Positions 16,341-25,826 of a DNA stretch of 64,000 nucleotides are shown here, one piece after another. The notes under the pieces were generated by a model, which ran no database searches, was not told where the DNA came from, and worked only from the letters and a program-made list of their open reading frames with translations. Origin of the DNA: JADKCL01 sp031424495. GTDB taxonomy: Bacteria > Bacteroidota > Bacteroidia > J057 > JADKCL01. The position numbers were made by a program, and so were the translations under genes. Every line of letters begins with the position of its first letter. Position 1 is the first letter of the stretch. The stretch is from assembly GCA_031424495.1 (NCBI GenBank), contig JANPHP010000357.1, forward strand, positions 1-64,000, written 5' to 3'.

Positions 16341-18038
16341 TCATCCGAATCCTGGCTTTCCTTCAAAATATTGCGCGCAGATAGGACGATCCACGGCATA
16401 GATCTCTGCGAGTAAATTTTGAGCCGCTTCGGCTTCCTCCTTGAGCTCGGCGTAGATCTTCGGCAAGCGATCCATTGTCCCATAGTACGGCAATTTGCGC
16501 AGCACATCCATGATCGCAAGGCTGCAATTGAGCTCGGCGAGTGCTCTGTCGCCTTGGTGCAAGGCGAGCTCCGCAAAAGGGATCCTGCTGAAAAATCCAA
16601 TTTCGAAACGCCCAGCCCGCACGTAGTGAAATGGAGAATCGGGGCCATAAATGCAATCCAGCAACAGCTGCATATCCTCAAATTGCCGACGGGAATAGAG
16701 GTGTTGAAAGTACCGCTCAAATGCAAACAATCCATCGCTAAGCAGATCGTTGAATCGCGGTGCAAGGGCCAGCAGATTTACCGCATCCGCCAAACGATCC
16801 GCAAACAACAAAACCTCAAACATGCGCACCCAAATCAAATTTTGCGCGAGGTCCATGCCATGAACAAAGAAGGGATGTTCGTCGCCAAACTCCTCAAAAA
16901 TCTCAAGCCAAGCCGAGACCTCACCGCGCAATATGAGCTCAGCTAGCCATTTGGGCCACCGTCTACCCCGTTGTCGCTGACGCTCCAGGTTGCGCGGCAT
17001 CATCGTGGGCAATTTGCGCAATGCAAGTTTTGCGACTTCGTATTCGCCCACAATCATGGCCGTCTCAAAGCAAGCTTCCAAGTACAAGCAACACTGCGAG
17101 ACTCCCAAAACTGGGTCTTCGGCAATCTCCAAGGCAAATGGCAGGTCCTTCCAAGCGTCGATGTAGGCTCCTTTCAAATAGTGCCGCAAACCGCGCTCCT
17201 GCAAAACCTGCTTCACAAAGAAGCTGTCCGCAATACCTCGGTCGTAGATCGCCCGGAAAATCTTTTGACGCTGCCGCTTGCCGGCGTGCAGCGATTGGAT
17301 CTGTCGGAGGATAGGATTCGGCAACGCTTTCACCGACGTGCCGATCAAATCGATGCTTTGGATGCCCTCGTAATCAAGCGCCTCATCTGGGATTTCGTAG
17401 ATGCCTGTGCCGTGAAAATCGAGCATATCGCCCTTGCGAAACTGCGCGACAAAAGCCGCCCGCGGAAAAGCAGGATCGCGCAACTCCAACAAAAGGCGCG
17501 TCAGAGGCCGATGTAAGACCGCCTCCGGCCGATCTGGATTAACCAGCAAATTGTAATCAAAGGGAATATTGCGCCGCAGCAAAAAGGCAATGAGGCCGCT
17601 GGAAAGGTAAGTGTGATCGTCGCTGAGCAATTGTGCGAGCGCATTGGCATCCAACACTTCATCGTGCAACAATGCCTGGAAAAATCGCTGATCGTGGAAT
17701 AAAGCATGCGCCGGCCGGCGATCAAGCGGCCATACATTACTCTCTGCGACTGCTACGCCGCCGAGCAGCTCCAACAAGGCGGGGCTGCCCGTCTCAGCCA
17801 GGCAGGCAATAAAAAGCTGATGTACGAGGGCACAATATGCAGCCTCTGGCAGCAATTGAAGCGCAGTGGGCTTGCGGTTGCGCAATGTCCACAAGGGCCT
17901 GAAAAAATCGAAGTGCATCGGCTGCGATTGCAGCAATTGCAGCGCCATCAACCGATTGGCCTCATTGGGGCTATCGAGCAATAACCGCAGGTTTTTGCGT
18001 GCGTTGCCTGCTTTTTCTGGGTCGATCGGCTTATCCAT
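16341..18038 (-). CDS. Hypothetical protein, large helical
   Basis: A 565-residue protein from MDKPIDPEKAGN (18038); seven further residues are possible from 18059. No signal peptide or membrane segment. It is leucine-rich and helical, with a short leucine-rich-repeat-like stretch in the middle (YEGIQSIDLIGTSVKALPNPILRQIQSL region, about residues 235-262) followed by TPR-like helices. I do not recognise a domain with a defined function. It lies 66 bases downstream of the J-domain-like gene on the same strand, and the two may be co-transcribed. Confidence 0.78.
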   Translation of the reverse strand: MDKPIDPEKAGNARKNLRLLLDSPNEANRLMALQLLQSQPMHFDFFRPLWTLRNRKPTALQLLPEAAYCALVHQLFIACLAETGSPALLELLGGVAVAESNVWPLDRRPAHALFHDQRFFQALLHDEVLDANALAQLLSDDHTYLSSGLIAFLLRRNIPFDYNLLVNPDRPEAVLHRPLTRLLLELRDPAFPRAAFVAQFRKGDMLDFHGTGIYEIPDEALDYEGIQSIDLIGTSVKALPNPILRQIQSLHAGKRQRQKIFRAIYDRGIADSFFVKQVLQERGLRHYLKGAYIDAWKDLPFALEIAEDPVLGVSQCCLYLEACFETAMIVGEYEVAKLALRKLPTMMPRNLERQRQRGRRWPKWLAELILRGEVSAWLEIFEEFGDEHPFFVHGMDLAQNLIWVRMFEVLLFADRLADAVNLLALAPRFNDLLSDGLFAFERYFQHLYSRRQFEDMQLLLDCIYGPDSPFHYVRAGRFEIGFFSRIPFAELALHQGDRALAELNCSLAIMDVLRKLPYYGTMDRLPKIYAELKEEAEAAQNLLAEIYAVDRPICAQYFEGKPGFG

Positions 18039-18104
18039 GCTGCAATATCGCAGATGCATAGGAAATCTATACTATGCAACCCGATGGACTCTGCTTCGAC
18101 TTTT

Positions 18105-19247
18105 TCAGAAAAAGTCGAATTCGAACGCTGCCAAATCCTCCATATATTCCTTGACAAAGGCCATGATCGGCTTTTTGGGATTGGGCACGTCGAGTGAACG
18201 CCGCACAGACTCGACGTGATTTCCATATTTTTGCAAGTCTGTGGCCTTCTTTTTGATTTTTTGCAATCCTATCTCTGGGCGGCCATAGGCAAACTCGGCG
18301 ACTCTAGAATATTTTGGATCAAACTGCAAACCAGCCTTTTCTCCCTCCAACTCCTTCACCTGATCGCGCAAAACTTGCACAAACAATTCCAGTTTTTCCT
18401 CAGGAATGCGATCCAATTCATTGTTGTGTTTGTGAATCCATTCCATTTCCATTTTGAGCAGGGTCGCCAAGTCATTCGCTTCGTAGGCGGCCGATACTTT
18501 TTTCATTTCCTCCTCCTTGGCGGCACGCAAGATGGGGTCTGGCTCCGTATCAGGATGCACGAGTTTGGCCAGCGAAATGTAGATGGAGCGCACCGATTTG
18601 GACTTGAGTTCCTCTGCGGCTTTGGCGAGGGCCTCCTTTTTGGTTGGGCCCTTCTGGGTCTGCCGACCACGTTTTTTTCCCGCCATGCGTTCGGCTTCTT
18701 CCCGCTCTCTTTCTTCCATTTGCTGTTCGAATTCTTTGAGCTTCTCGGGGTCATTTTTGAGCTCGTCAAGATCGACCTTTACCCCAAACATCGCCTCAAA
18801 CATGTCTTCCATCATCCCTTTCTGCCCTGCTTCGCGCTCCGCGTCCGCCTCATCTAGGCTACGCTCTGCCCACCTTTCATACAGTTCCTTCTCGCCCTCG
18901 GAAGGTTGAACCACTGCAAATGCCGAATCCAACAAATCCGCTATGACGATTGAGATTTGCTCCATTTGCTTTTGCTTGTATCCCAAAGTGAGCACGACCT
19001 CGTCCAGGTAAACGACGAGCTGAATGCGAATGCGGGCGATTCGCTCCCACGCTGGCAGCACGTATTCGTTGGAACAACGCAATAGGTTATCATACTTCTC
19101 TACCTCCTGCGGAATCTCTTTTCGCAGCTTCTCGATGCGGGAAATGAGTTGATTGAAGTTCGTTTGTGCCTTGGTCAGTTGCTTTTTGGGAGCAGCGCTG
19201 ATCTTGAGTGATGTCTTGGGTTCTTCAAATCCAAATAGCGTCTGCAT
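18105..19247 (-). CDS. J-domain-like protein with coiled coil
   Basis: A 380-residue cytosolic protein. I start at MQTLFGFEEPKTSL (19247), which I judge more natural than an upstream ATG at 19298. Residues 20-80 are coiled coil (RIEKLRKEIPQEVEKYDNLL), residues 140-220 are strongly charged (EQQMEEREREEAERMAGKKRG), and residues 225-275 hold a J-domain-like helix pair with an intact HPD tripeptide (YISLAKLVHPDTEPD, then a helix with EMKKVSAAYEAND). An HPD loop implies interaction with a DnaK-type chaperone. The function of the long N-terminal region is unknown. Confidence 0.8.
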   Translation of the reverse strand: MQTLFGFEEPKTSLKISAAPKKQLTKAQTNFNQLISRIEKLRKEIPQEVEKYDNLLRCSNEYVLPAWERIARIRIQLVVYLDEVVLTLGYKQKQMEQISIVIADLLDSAFAVVQPSEGEKELYERWAERSLDEADAEREAGQKGMMEDMFEAMFGVKVDLDELKNDPEKLKEFEQQMEEREREEAERMAGKKRGRQTQKGPTKKEALAKAAEELKSKSVRSIYISLAKLVHPDTEPDPILRAAKEEEMKKVSAAYEANDLATLLKMEMEWIHKHNNELDRIPEEKLELFVQVLRDQVKELEGEKAGLQFDPKYSRVAEFAYGRPEIGLQKIKKKATDLQKYGNHVESVRRSLDVPNPKKPIMAFVKEYMEDLAAFEFDFF

Positions 19248-19370
19248 CTTGCATCCAATTGAGGTGACCGATCGCCTAAGAGGCCGATAATTTTGCAAAG
19301 GTCAAAACGCAAGTGAAAAAATGCAATGTGCCTTTTCCACATTCAATGACTTTCTGGTCAAAACAACAAA

Positions 19371-19402
19371 AACGGCCAACAAACGCATGTTCATTGGCCG
19401 TT
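19371..19402 (-). terminator. Terminator after the LamG/kelch gene
   Basis: AACGGCCAA pairs with TTGGCCGTT. Read on the minus strand the stem is followed by TTTTTGTTGTTTTG, as expected for the gene ending at 19423. Confidence 0.8.
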
Positions 19403-19422
19403 CCGAAAACGATCTGATGAAT

Positions 19423-21561
19423 TTAGAATTTGACGATTTTACTTGCTTGGGCGCGCCCTTGCGCCAGTGTGGCCTGCACGATGTACACGCCCGCAGGCAA
19501 GGCCGTGAGGTCGATCTCCTGCCCCGCCGCCACGGCAAGCACCTGTTGCCCAAAGCCATTGAAAACCATTGCCGATTGAAAATATTGGCTGGATCTCACA
19601 CGGTTGGTGGTAGGATTGGGAAACCATTTGAGGCTGACAAGCTCGTCGATCGGCGCAGCTACAGCTGTTGGGGCATTGATATTGCGCAGTCGCCAGCTGT
19701 TGTTGCTGGCGATGCCACACATGAGCCAGAGGCTATTGTCAAAGACCGCTGCCGAGCCAGCGTGGCGGATGTCAAAGTGCGAATTTTTCAATTCATACCA
19801 CTTTTTGCCATCGCTGGAGTACCACACATCGTTGGCATTTGTTTGCTCCACGATGCCACACATCACCCATATCTTATGGTCAAAGTAGGCAATGTTGTGC
19901 CAGTAACGAGGATCCCAAGGGGCAGACTCCATCACCTGCTCCCAGTTTTCCCCATCACCTGTCTTCCAGACATCGTTGTAGCAGCGGCGATCCAAGGCCC
20001 GGCCGCCGCCCAATACCCACAAGGAATCGTGATCGTCGACTACAGAATTGGGAGACATGCCCCTACCCGGCCACGGGGCATCGGCCACTCGGGTCCAGTT
20101 CACTCCGTCGGCACTGCGGCGCACCTCGTTGAAATTCCATGTGAAATTTCCATAAGGCTGCCCTCCCATATAGTACATGTCGCCTTTGAAGCTGGCGGTG
20201 AGCGAGGTGTGACGCAAGGGAAATACATTGGGAATGGTGTCCAATATTTGGGTCCAATTCACACCATCAATGCTGCGCCATACATCTCGCAGGGCACCTG
20301 ATTGGTAGTCGCCTCCGACTACCCAGAGCGCGCTGTCATGCACCATCCAGCCTGAATCATGCCGCCCCTGCCAGGGCGCATCACCCAAAAACGTCCAATT
20401 CACGCCGTCTGTAGAGTTCCAGACCTCACTATGTGTATTGTCGGGCATGTGGTAGGGCGGATCCCAACCGCCAATGAGCCATAGTTTGTTTTCATAGTTC
20501 AACAGACCCACACCATCACGCGGCGTAAATGGCAAAGAATCGTCTACCAGCTCCCATTTGTATTCGCTCATGTGAAACCCAACCGTAGAAGCCGTAATGT
20601 TGGGATCAAAAAGATCGCTCATGCGGATCACGACGTCAGTACCCTCGGCAAACGGGAGTGGCCACCTAAAAGGTGTATAGTCTAGTCCTTGGGGGTGACC
20701 CGTCGGCAACCAAGTCGCACCGCCGTCGGTACTGTAATCCAAATGGATCGAGTCGCTCACAACCGAGGTATCTCCCACAAACCAAATCTCAGCGGTATCA
20801 CCTACCGCATAAGCATCAGTATTGCGGCTACTCGTAAAAATATAGGGCTTGTGATCATGCTGTAAACGATTGATCTCCTGATCGGTGATGGCACGGTTGT
20901 AAAAAGCCATGTCATCGATCGCACCCTTGTACCTGAAGGGCAATGCGCCCACCACAAAAGGCAATGCATCTCCTATCGGGCCTGCAAAAACATACTCCGC
21001 CAAGGGATAGCGGCGATTCCAAAACTGTATCGTATCGTTGCGGCGGCGCACCACCATGTGTTTCCATTCCCCGTCGGTATAGGTGAACGAGGAGCTCTCG
21101 GCGAGCTTGTTGTTAGCCCAGCCCGAACCGTTCCAGTAACTCACTGTCCCATAATGGATTTCGGCAATCGTCTGCAGCGGCCCATAATAATTCAAGTAGA
21201 AGTTGTAATTGTCAGTGGTATCTTCTGGATATTGTGTGAGACTCAACAAGCTCGACGGTTCTGGCGAATTGGTTTTCACCCAAAATGAGAACGAGAAGTC
21301 GCCTGTGAGCGGCGTGTAGCCGGCGAGCGGAATCACGAGCGAATCGGTGACACCATCGAGGTACAGTGCCGATGCTGCATTGCCAAATCGGTCGAGAACG
21401 TAGCTGCAACCGCCCGCAACGGCATCATTGCCAGTCCCACTGCTGTCGAGCGTGGTGCCATTGAAGGGGTAAAAACCGATTAGGCCAGTTGTGGGGATCT
21501 GGGCAGCGGCCCCATAACCCGTCCACAAAAGGATGAGGCCGAGTAGCATTCTTAATTTCAT
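19423..21561 (-). CDS. T9SS cargo protein with LamG-like and kelch-like propeller domains
   Basis: A 712-residue secreted protein. It has a signal peptide (1-20), then a LamG/concanavalin-like domain (about 25-230; GLIGFYPFNGTTLDSSGTGND and AIDDMAFYNRAIT are the standard first and last strands), a linker, and then five or six kelch-type blades (about 335-620) with recurring LWVVGG / DGVNWT motifs. The C-terminal T9SS type A domain begins at LKWFPNPTTN. Such proteins bind carbohydrate or display a propeller at the surface; the substrate is unknown. The gene is closed by the terminator at 19371-19402. Confidence 0.9.
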   Translation of the reverse strand: MKLRMLLGLILLWTGYGAAAQIPTTGLIGFYPFNGTTLDSSGTGNDAVAGGCSYVLDRFGNAASALYLDGVTDSLVIPLAGYTPLTGDFSFSFWVKTNSPEPSSLLSLTQYPEDTTDNYNFYLNYYGPLQTIAEIHYGTVSYWNGSGWANNKLAESSSFTYTDGEWKHMVVRRRNDTIQFWNRRYPLAEYVFAGPIGDALPFVVGALPFRYKGAIDDMAFYNRAITDQEINRLQHDHKPYIFTSSRNTDAYAVGDTAEIWFVGDTSVVSDSIHLDYSTDGGATWLPTGHPQGLDYTPFRWPLPFAEGTDVVIRMSDLFDPNITASTVGFHMSEYKWELVDDSLPFTPRDGVGLLNYENKLWLIGGWDPPYHMPDNTHSEVWNSTDGVNWTFLGDAPWQGRHDSGWMVHDSALWVVGGDYQSGALRDVWRSIDGVNWTQILDTIPNVFPLRHTSLTASFKGDMYYMGGQPYGNFTWNFNEVRRSADGVNWTRVADAPWPGRGMSPNSVVDDHDSLWVLGGGRALDRRCYNDVWKTGDGENWEQVMESAPWDPRYWHNIAYFDHKIWVMCGIVEQTNANDVWYSSDGKKWYELKNSHFDIRHAGSAAVFDNSLWLMCGIASNNSWRLRNINAPTAVAAPIDELVSLKWFPNPTTNRVRSSQYFQSAMVFNGFGQQVLAVAAGQEIDLTALPAGVYIVQATLAQGRAQASKIVKF

Positions 21562-21707
21562 AGCATTTCGATATACAGATAGGCCGCAAGAAAATGCATA
21601 AACACGGCCTCATCAGCGATCGATTTGCAATTGGTGGTTTTGAAGTTGTAAATGGGCAAAAAACATGGCGAAGCCTTGGGGCAGGTTTTCAAACGGCCCA
21701 AAAACAA

Positions 21708-21731
21708 CTATGCCTCCCGGAGGAGGCATAG
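21708..21731 (-). terminator. Terminator after the 21785 outer-membrane protein gene
   Basis: CTATGCCTCC pairs with GGAGGCATAG around a four-base loop. T-rich tracts follow on both strands (TTGTTTTT on the minus strand, CTTTTTTT on the plus strand), so it may act bidirectionally. Confidence 0.8.
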
Positions 21732-21784
21732 ATTGCTTTTTTTGCGGGTGAATGGCAATGCTTGCGGTTGGGGGGTGAGATTGA

Positions 21785-22393
21785 TCAGAGGTGTATAGCC
21801 AAACCTGCAGTGGAGATTCCTGTCGACAAGTCGAGAAATATTCCCAGATTCTGAGTGGCGTGATATTCGGCGCCAATGTGTGCATCCAAATACAAGCCAC
21901 TTGTGCCGCGAAGCACCGTCGTTTCACCGGCATATCCGTTTTCCCAAGTGGTTTTGCGAATGGCAAATCCCAGCGAGCCAGCCAAATAAAAATCCCAGCG
22001 ATTGCCAGCATGCAACAGGCGGTCAAAATAATAAGTGCCTTTGACACCGATCGGAACTACCGTCTGACGGTAGTAATAATTTTGGTAGGGGTGATTAGGA
22101 TTGCCCCAGTAGTTGTAATTGCGGTAAGAAAACACCGTAATGAAAGGAGCCAATGTGAAATTTCTGGCTACATTGAATTCATAATCAGCATGTAGTACAG
22201 GGGTAGAATGCCCGACGTAACCATAATAGCCAACACCCACGCCCAGGTTCAGGGTATTTCCAAACGATTCTCCGCTGGAATTTGACCGCGTGGTCGTGGT
22301 TGTGACCTTGGTGGTTGTCGTGGTCGTCTGAGCGAATGCCTGCGTGCTGACAACGGTCAGCAACAGTAGTGTGAAGTAAATAACTTTTTTCAT
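21785..22393 (-). CDS. Outer-membrane beta-barrel protein
   Basis: A 202-residue protein with a signal peptide (1-21, ending AFAQ) followed by a threonine-rich tether (TTTTTTKVTTTTTR). The rest is alternating-hydrophobicity strands rich in aromatic residues (LNLGVGVGYYGYVGH, PIGVKGTYYFDRLL, WDFYLAGSLGFAIRK), typical of a small 8-stranded barrel. Its last residues GLAIHL lack the usual terminal Phe. Role unknown. The barrel gene at 22535 lies upstream on the same strand, with a hairpin between them. Confidence 0.82.
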   Translation of the reverse strand: MKKVIYFTLLLLTVVSTQAFAQTTTTTTKVTTTTTRSNSSGESFGNTLNLGVGVGYYGYVGHSTPVLHADYEFNVARNFTLAPFITVFSYRNYNYWGNPNHPYQNYYYRQTVVPIGVKGTYYFDRLLHAGNRWDFYLAGSLGFAIRKTTWENGYAGETTVLRGTSGLYLDAHIGAEYHATQNLGIFLDLSTGISTAGLAIHL

Positions 22394-22450
22394 ATTGATA
22401 TCAGAAGAAACGGTTCCAATCTATTTTGAGAGCGATATCTTTTGCGTAAC

Positions 22451-22484
22451 TGCCTACCCAAACATCAATCTGCATGGGTAGGCA
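22451..22484. other. Hairpin between the two barrel genes
   Basis: TGCCTACCCA pairs perfectly with TGGGTAGGCA around a 14-base loop. No T-run follows on either strand, so this may be a processing site or attenuator rather than a full terminator. Confidence 0.6.
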
Positions 22485-22534
22485 GGCGCAGTGCTAGACA
22501 GGCTCGGATGGTCCTGCAAATCCAGCGATGAGGA

Positions 22535-23170
22535 TTAGATCTTGACGCCGACGGTCAATTGGATCCAACGATTTTTGTAGCGTGGAGTGGTCGAGGTGCC
22601 ATCGCCATTGTTGTTGAGCAAATCCCAACCCATACGTGGCGCAAACACTACATGGCCGATATTCACATCCAAACCACCAACAACACCAAAGATGTTTTTA
22701 CGAATCTGCTCGTTGTTGATCTCACTTTCTTGCACTACGGTATTCGCGCCGACCGTGAATACATTCTTCTGGTGCATGAGAAAGGAATACTCAGGACCGA
22801 CCAACACCGTAATATAAGGTGATGGCTTCACTTGCAACAAGATCGGAACATCGATGTAAGTTGTCGTGCGGCTATAGCTATAGCTAGTGCCGAGCAGCGT
22901 GCCAGAGCCTCTGTAACCCTTTTGGGAAATCAAAATCTCAGGCTGCACACCCAGGTACATGCCCAATGGGATGCCTACAAATACGCCACCAGCAAAACCA
23001 GCCTTTGGATCTGCTTGAAAATCTTGGCCTTCTGAATCCCAAACATTGGAAATATTGAGTCCAGCCTTCACGCCAGCAGTCAGGCGCTCCCTTGGATCTA
23101 GATCCGATTGGGCCATTACCGTAGAACCCAAACCCAGCAGTACCAAACAAATCAATATGTGATTTTTCAT
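22535..23170 (-). CDS. Porin-family outer-membrane protein (PorT-like barrel)
   Basis: A 211-residue protein from MKNHILICLVLLG (23170); the frame is open for 14 more residues that I discount. It has a signal peptide ending STVMAQ, then an 8-stranded barrel of the outer-membrane beta-barrel 2 type (LTAGVKAGLNISNVWD, FVGIPLGMYLGVQPEILISQKGY, YIDVPILLQVK) ending WIQLTVGVKI. This is one of the four genes preceded by the shared TGTAA module (23191-23244), so it is probably controlled with the CsbD and YtxH genes. Confidence 0.88.
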   Translation of the reverse strand: MKNHILICLVLLGLGSTVMAQSDLDPRERLTAGVKAGLNISNVWDSEGQDFQADPKAGFAGGVFVGIPLGMYLGVQPEILISQKGYRGSGTLLGTSYSYSRTTTYIDVPILLQVKPSPYITVLVGPEYSFLMHQKNVFTVGANTVVQESEINNEQIRKNIFGVVGGLDVNIGHVVFAPRMGWDLLNNNGDGTSTTPRYKNRWIQLTVGVKI

Positions 23171-23190
23171 AATTTCTTTCTTAATTAATT

Positions 23191-23244
23191 GAGATGTTTT
23201 ATCTCTATGCAAAGATCGTTTGTATGCGCTAGCATCGTTTTACA
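23191..23244 (-). promoter_or_regulatory. Shared TGTAA module, copy A (porin gene)
   Basis: On the minus strand: TGTAAA (23244-23239), 25 bases, TTTGC (23213-23209), TAT-spacer, then the palindrome GAGAT-n5-ATCTC (23205-23191). The TTTG lies in GATCTTTG, one base from the phylum -7 consensus, 39 bases before the ATG. Confidence 0.6.
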
Positions 23245-23269
23245 GGGGAGATGGAAAAAGTTACATCAA

Positions 23270-23530
23270 TTACGCTTGGTAGGCAGGGTGCGAATGAATT
23301 GCATACCCAGCCATCATCGCAAACAATCGATCAAAATAAAGCCGCAAGCTCTGCACTTGGATTGCGTCTGACTCCATCGACAAATCGATGACCGTCATTT
23401 CCTCCAGGTACTTGGAAAGCTCAGGGCAATACATTGAAATGACCATGGTCAATTCCAAAATCTCAGCATTGAGTTGTCTTAACTCATGCACATGCTCTAG
23501 GGCATGGCGATCGATTCCCAAAGGATTCAT
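23270..23530 (-). CDS. Small hypothetical protein
   Basis: An 86-residue acidic, helical protein (ALEHVHELRQLNAEILELTM, ALEHVHELR near the start). It has no signal peptide, and the last third contains a short hydrophobic patch (DRLFAMMAGYAIHSH). The composition is protein-like and no competing frame exists. It sits at the head of the stress-type block. I do not recognise the family. Confidence 0.55.
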   Translation of the reverse strand: MNPLGIDRHALEHVHELRQLNAEILELTMVISMYCPELSKYLEEMTVIDLSMESDAIQVQSLRLYFDRLFAMMAGYAIHSHPAYQA

Positions 23531-23732
23531 GGCAATTATTTAACTGGTAAATTCAAAAACCAACCCACGAAGGCGCCTACGGCGGTCCTTTGCAAGTTGG
23601 TTTACATATTCTAGTTTCGATGATCGTGTCGATCGCCATGTGAAACGCTGCCTTTTTTACATGCGATTCACCCTAAGCTTTCGATCCTCGCAACAGTTGC
23701 GTTTTGATGTGAGCACAACCAGACTGAATGTC

Positions 23733-24236
23733 TTACTGAGCGCGACCGTTGAGTTCATTCAACCGGTCAGAAATGTCCTTGAGCGATTGAGCGACTTTTG
23801 CTTGAAAATTGGCCCTACTTTCCTGCTCATTCCGCAAAAAGTCGCTGACCAAGGTCCTCAGCTCGGTGTTGTCGCTTTCCACTTGCGACGTGCGCTTGAG
23901 CAACTTTGCATTGTCGGGCAAGCCCTTGAGCCGATGGATCAAGGCCTCATTGGCCACAATATCTCCTTCGGTCTTGCGCTGAAAAAGCGTCCAAGCATCC
24001 GGAGTGGGTTTCGCGGCCCTCGTTGCGTGCGTTCCGACATTGGCCATGTGTGCCGGTTTTCCAGTTTCATTGGACGCCACGAGATCGCTGATCGCAGTGC
24101 TGTCAGCGAGTGTGGTGCGCGCTTCTTTGGCGTCTTCAAAAGCGGCTTCGCCACTTTCTGCGCTGGATTCACAGGCTACGAGCAGGCATACCATGCTCAA
24201 TCCAACAAGTATTGTTGAAAATGCATTTGATTTCAT
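23733..24236 (-). CDS. Small lipoprotein, coiled coil
   Basis: A 167-residue protein with lipobox CLLVACESS (Cys about 22), a disordered middle, and a helical C-terminal half (EALIHRLKGLPDNAKLLKRTSQVESDNTELRT, split here as a predicted coiled coil). The start ATG overlaps the stop of the DUF4239 gene by four bases (ATGA, 24233-24236), so the pair is probably translationally coupled. Function unknown. Confidence 0.75.
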   Translation of the reverse strand: MKSNAFSTILVGLSMVCLLVACESSAESGEAAFEDAKEARTTLADSTAISDLVASNETGKPAHMANVGTHATRAAKPTPDAWTLFQRKTEGDIVANEALIHRLKGLPDNAKLLKRTSQVESDNTELRTLVSDFLRNEQESRANFQAKVAQSLKDISDRLNELNGRAQ

Positions 24237-25081
24237 TTTTGAATTTTATTGGGGTTTGAGGTACTATCAATACTGATGGTTGGCGGTTCATTCATCCATT
24301 TCTCAGTCGTAAAAATCTGCATATAGCGCTCTGGCTTAAGCCCTTGACTACCTGCATAAGGGTGGTCCAAACTAATAATGATAAAGAAAAACATCCCTAC
24401 AAATGAACCCAACATGGCAATCAACGAAAAATGTAAACGCTTGTGTTCGATGTCCAGGAGCAATGCACAAAACACAGTCACAATAGCGCCCAATATGATC
24501 GGCAGCCACATGGGCGGGGATATTTCAGCCTCCATCGACGTGAGCCGCTGACCACGCAATTCTTGCAATGTATTCAGCTGACTAAACATCCCGGAAACCA
24601 ATTGAATTTCCATTTGGGATTTAGGATGCAGATTGACCATTCGCACAAATACCTGATCCAAGGATTCTGAGGTGAGGCGGCTGCCCTGCATCTTCTGCAT
24701 ATTGGGAAACTCGTCGTTGACGACGTTGAAGACAAACTCTAGATAGCTCTTTTCGAGCAATTTGGCATCCTGGTCGTTGGGGTAAAACTTGATGTCTTTG
24801 TACATCGCCATTGCTGAGCTACCTTCTTGGCTCACTATACCAACAGTCTCATTCAATTGATCCCATACGACCAATACGATAAAACTAAGCAGCAAAGCGT
24901 AAAAGCTGGCGATGGCCAGAAATAGGAAACCAGTAACTTCATTGTGCGAGCGCTGAACTTTGATGCGTACAAATTTGCGAAATACCAGTGCACCAAGCGC
25001 TGCAAGCGATGCGCAGAGCCCTACCATCAAAATGAAGAATAGGTAGGGTGGCAACTGCAACATGTAATAAGTTATCGCCAT
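24233..25081 (-). CDS. DUF4239-like membrane protein
   Basis: A 282-residue inner-membrane protein with two N-terminal membrane helices (about 10-33 and 50-72) and two more at about 193-212 and 217-238. A charged domain lies between the pairs. VTGFLFLAIASFYALLLSFIVLVVWDQ and the conserved WLPIILGAIVTVF segment are what I associate with DUF4239, a family distantly related to bestrophin-like channels. Channel function is inference. It is the first gene of a pair with the lipoprotein at 23733. Confidence 0.75.
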   Translation of the reverse strand: MAITYYMLQLPPYLFFILMVGLCASLAALGALVFRKFVRIKVQRSHNEVTGFLFLAIASFYALLLSFIVLVVWDQLNETVGIVSQEGSSAMAMYKDIKFYPNDQDAKLLEKSYLEFVFNVVNDEFPNMQKMQGSRLTSESLDQVFVRMVNLHPKSQMEIQLVSGMFSQLNTLQELRGQRLTSMEAEISPPMWLPIILGAIVTVFCALLLDIEHKRLHFSLIAMLGSFVGMFFFIIISLDHPYAGSQGLKPERYMQIFTTEKWMNEPPTISIDSTSNPNKIQK

Positions 25082-25179
25082 AATGTCGACTTGTGTTGGA
25101 GAATTGGATTGCAGCAGATGACTGCATAGGTGGATAGATCAAAATGGCAATCCACGGCAGTGGTTTGCATAAGGTTGGT

Positions 25180-25407
25180 TCAACTAGCTTTGCTAGCGCG
25201 ACGATCCAGGATGATGCCTACAATTCCACCGACGAGCAAGATCACACCAGCGATTGGTGGCCATTGGATCATGTGATTGCGTTCACGTGTCACATGCATA
25301 GTGCCCATATCGATGACGCTTTCATTGGTCACAAAATTGAAGCCAGAATAGGCCATCATCGTGATCCCAATCACGATTGCAAAAATGGAAATTATTTTAA
25401 TGATCAT
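25180..25407 (-). CDS. Small two-helix membrane protein (DUF3185-like)
   Basis: A 75-residue protein with membrane helices at about 4-24 and 50-68 (WPPIAGVILLVGGIVGIIL) joined by a polar loop. This matches the size and layout of DUF3185-type proteins. Its start overlaps the end of the 25397 gene by 11 bases, so the two are probably one transcript. Confidence 0.72.
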   Translation of the reverse strand: MIIKIISIFAIVIGITMMAYSGFNFVTNESVIDMGTMHVTRERNHMIQWPPIAGVILLVGGIVGIILDRRASKAS

Positions 25408-25678
25408 AATCTTCGTGCTGAATTGTGGAGAAAAGAATTTCTGGCGAATTGCTCGAATTCCATGAGGCCTTGCAATTACGAATCAACGTCGACCATTTGC
25501 CCGCTGCAAGTCCATGCCTGATGGACAACTGTGGTTGCTCCAAAGCCTTGCTATCCTTGGTTAAAAGCGACTCAAACTCAGATTGCAGCCCATTTTTGAG
25601 CGTGGTCAAATACCCACTGAACGTAATAAGCGCGGCGACAAATACAAACGCAATGATTTCAAGCAATACACGATTCAT
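25397..25678 (-). CDS. Small membrane-anchored protein
   Basis: A 93-residue protein with one N-terminal membrane helix (LLEIIAFVFVAALITFSGYL) followed by a polar tail. No family recognised. It lies directly upstream of the DUF3185-like gene with an 11-base overlap, and the two may form a membrane complex, which is inference. Confidence 0.6.
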   Translation of the reverse strand: MNRVLLEIIAFVFVAALITFSGYLTTLKNGLQSEFESLLTKDSKALEQPQLSIRHGLAAGKWSTLIRNCKASWNSSNSPEILFSTIQHEDYDH

Positions 25679-25826
25679 AGCATCAACAGTAGTTGCCGCT
25701 CAAAGTCGTGTGCATCCTCGCCTCATTTTCCCGCATGAGACACTCGCCCGCCTACCGGCAATCGCAAAGTGCCTCGGGAATTATGCAATGAAAGCGAGGA
25801 TGACACACAAACTAGAGGGGTAATCA

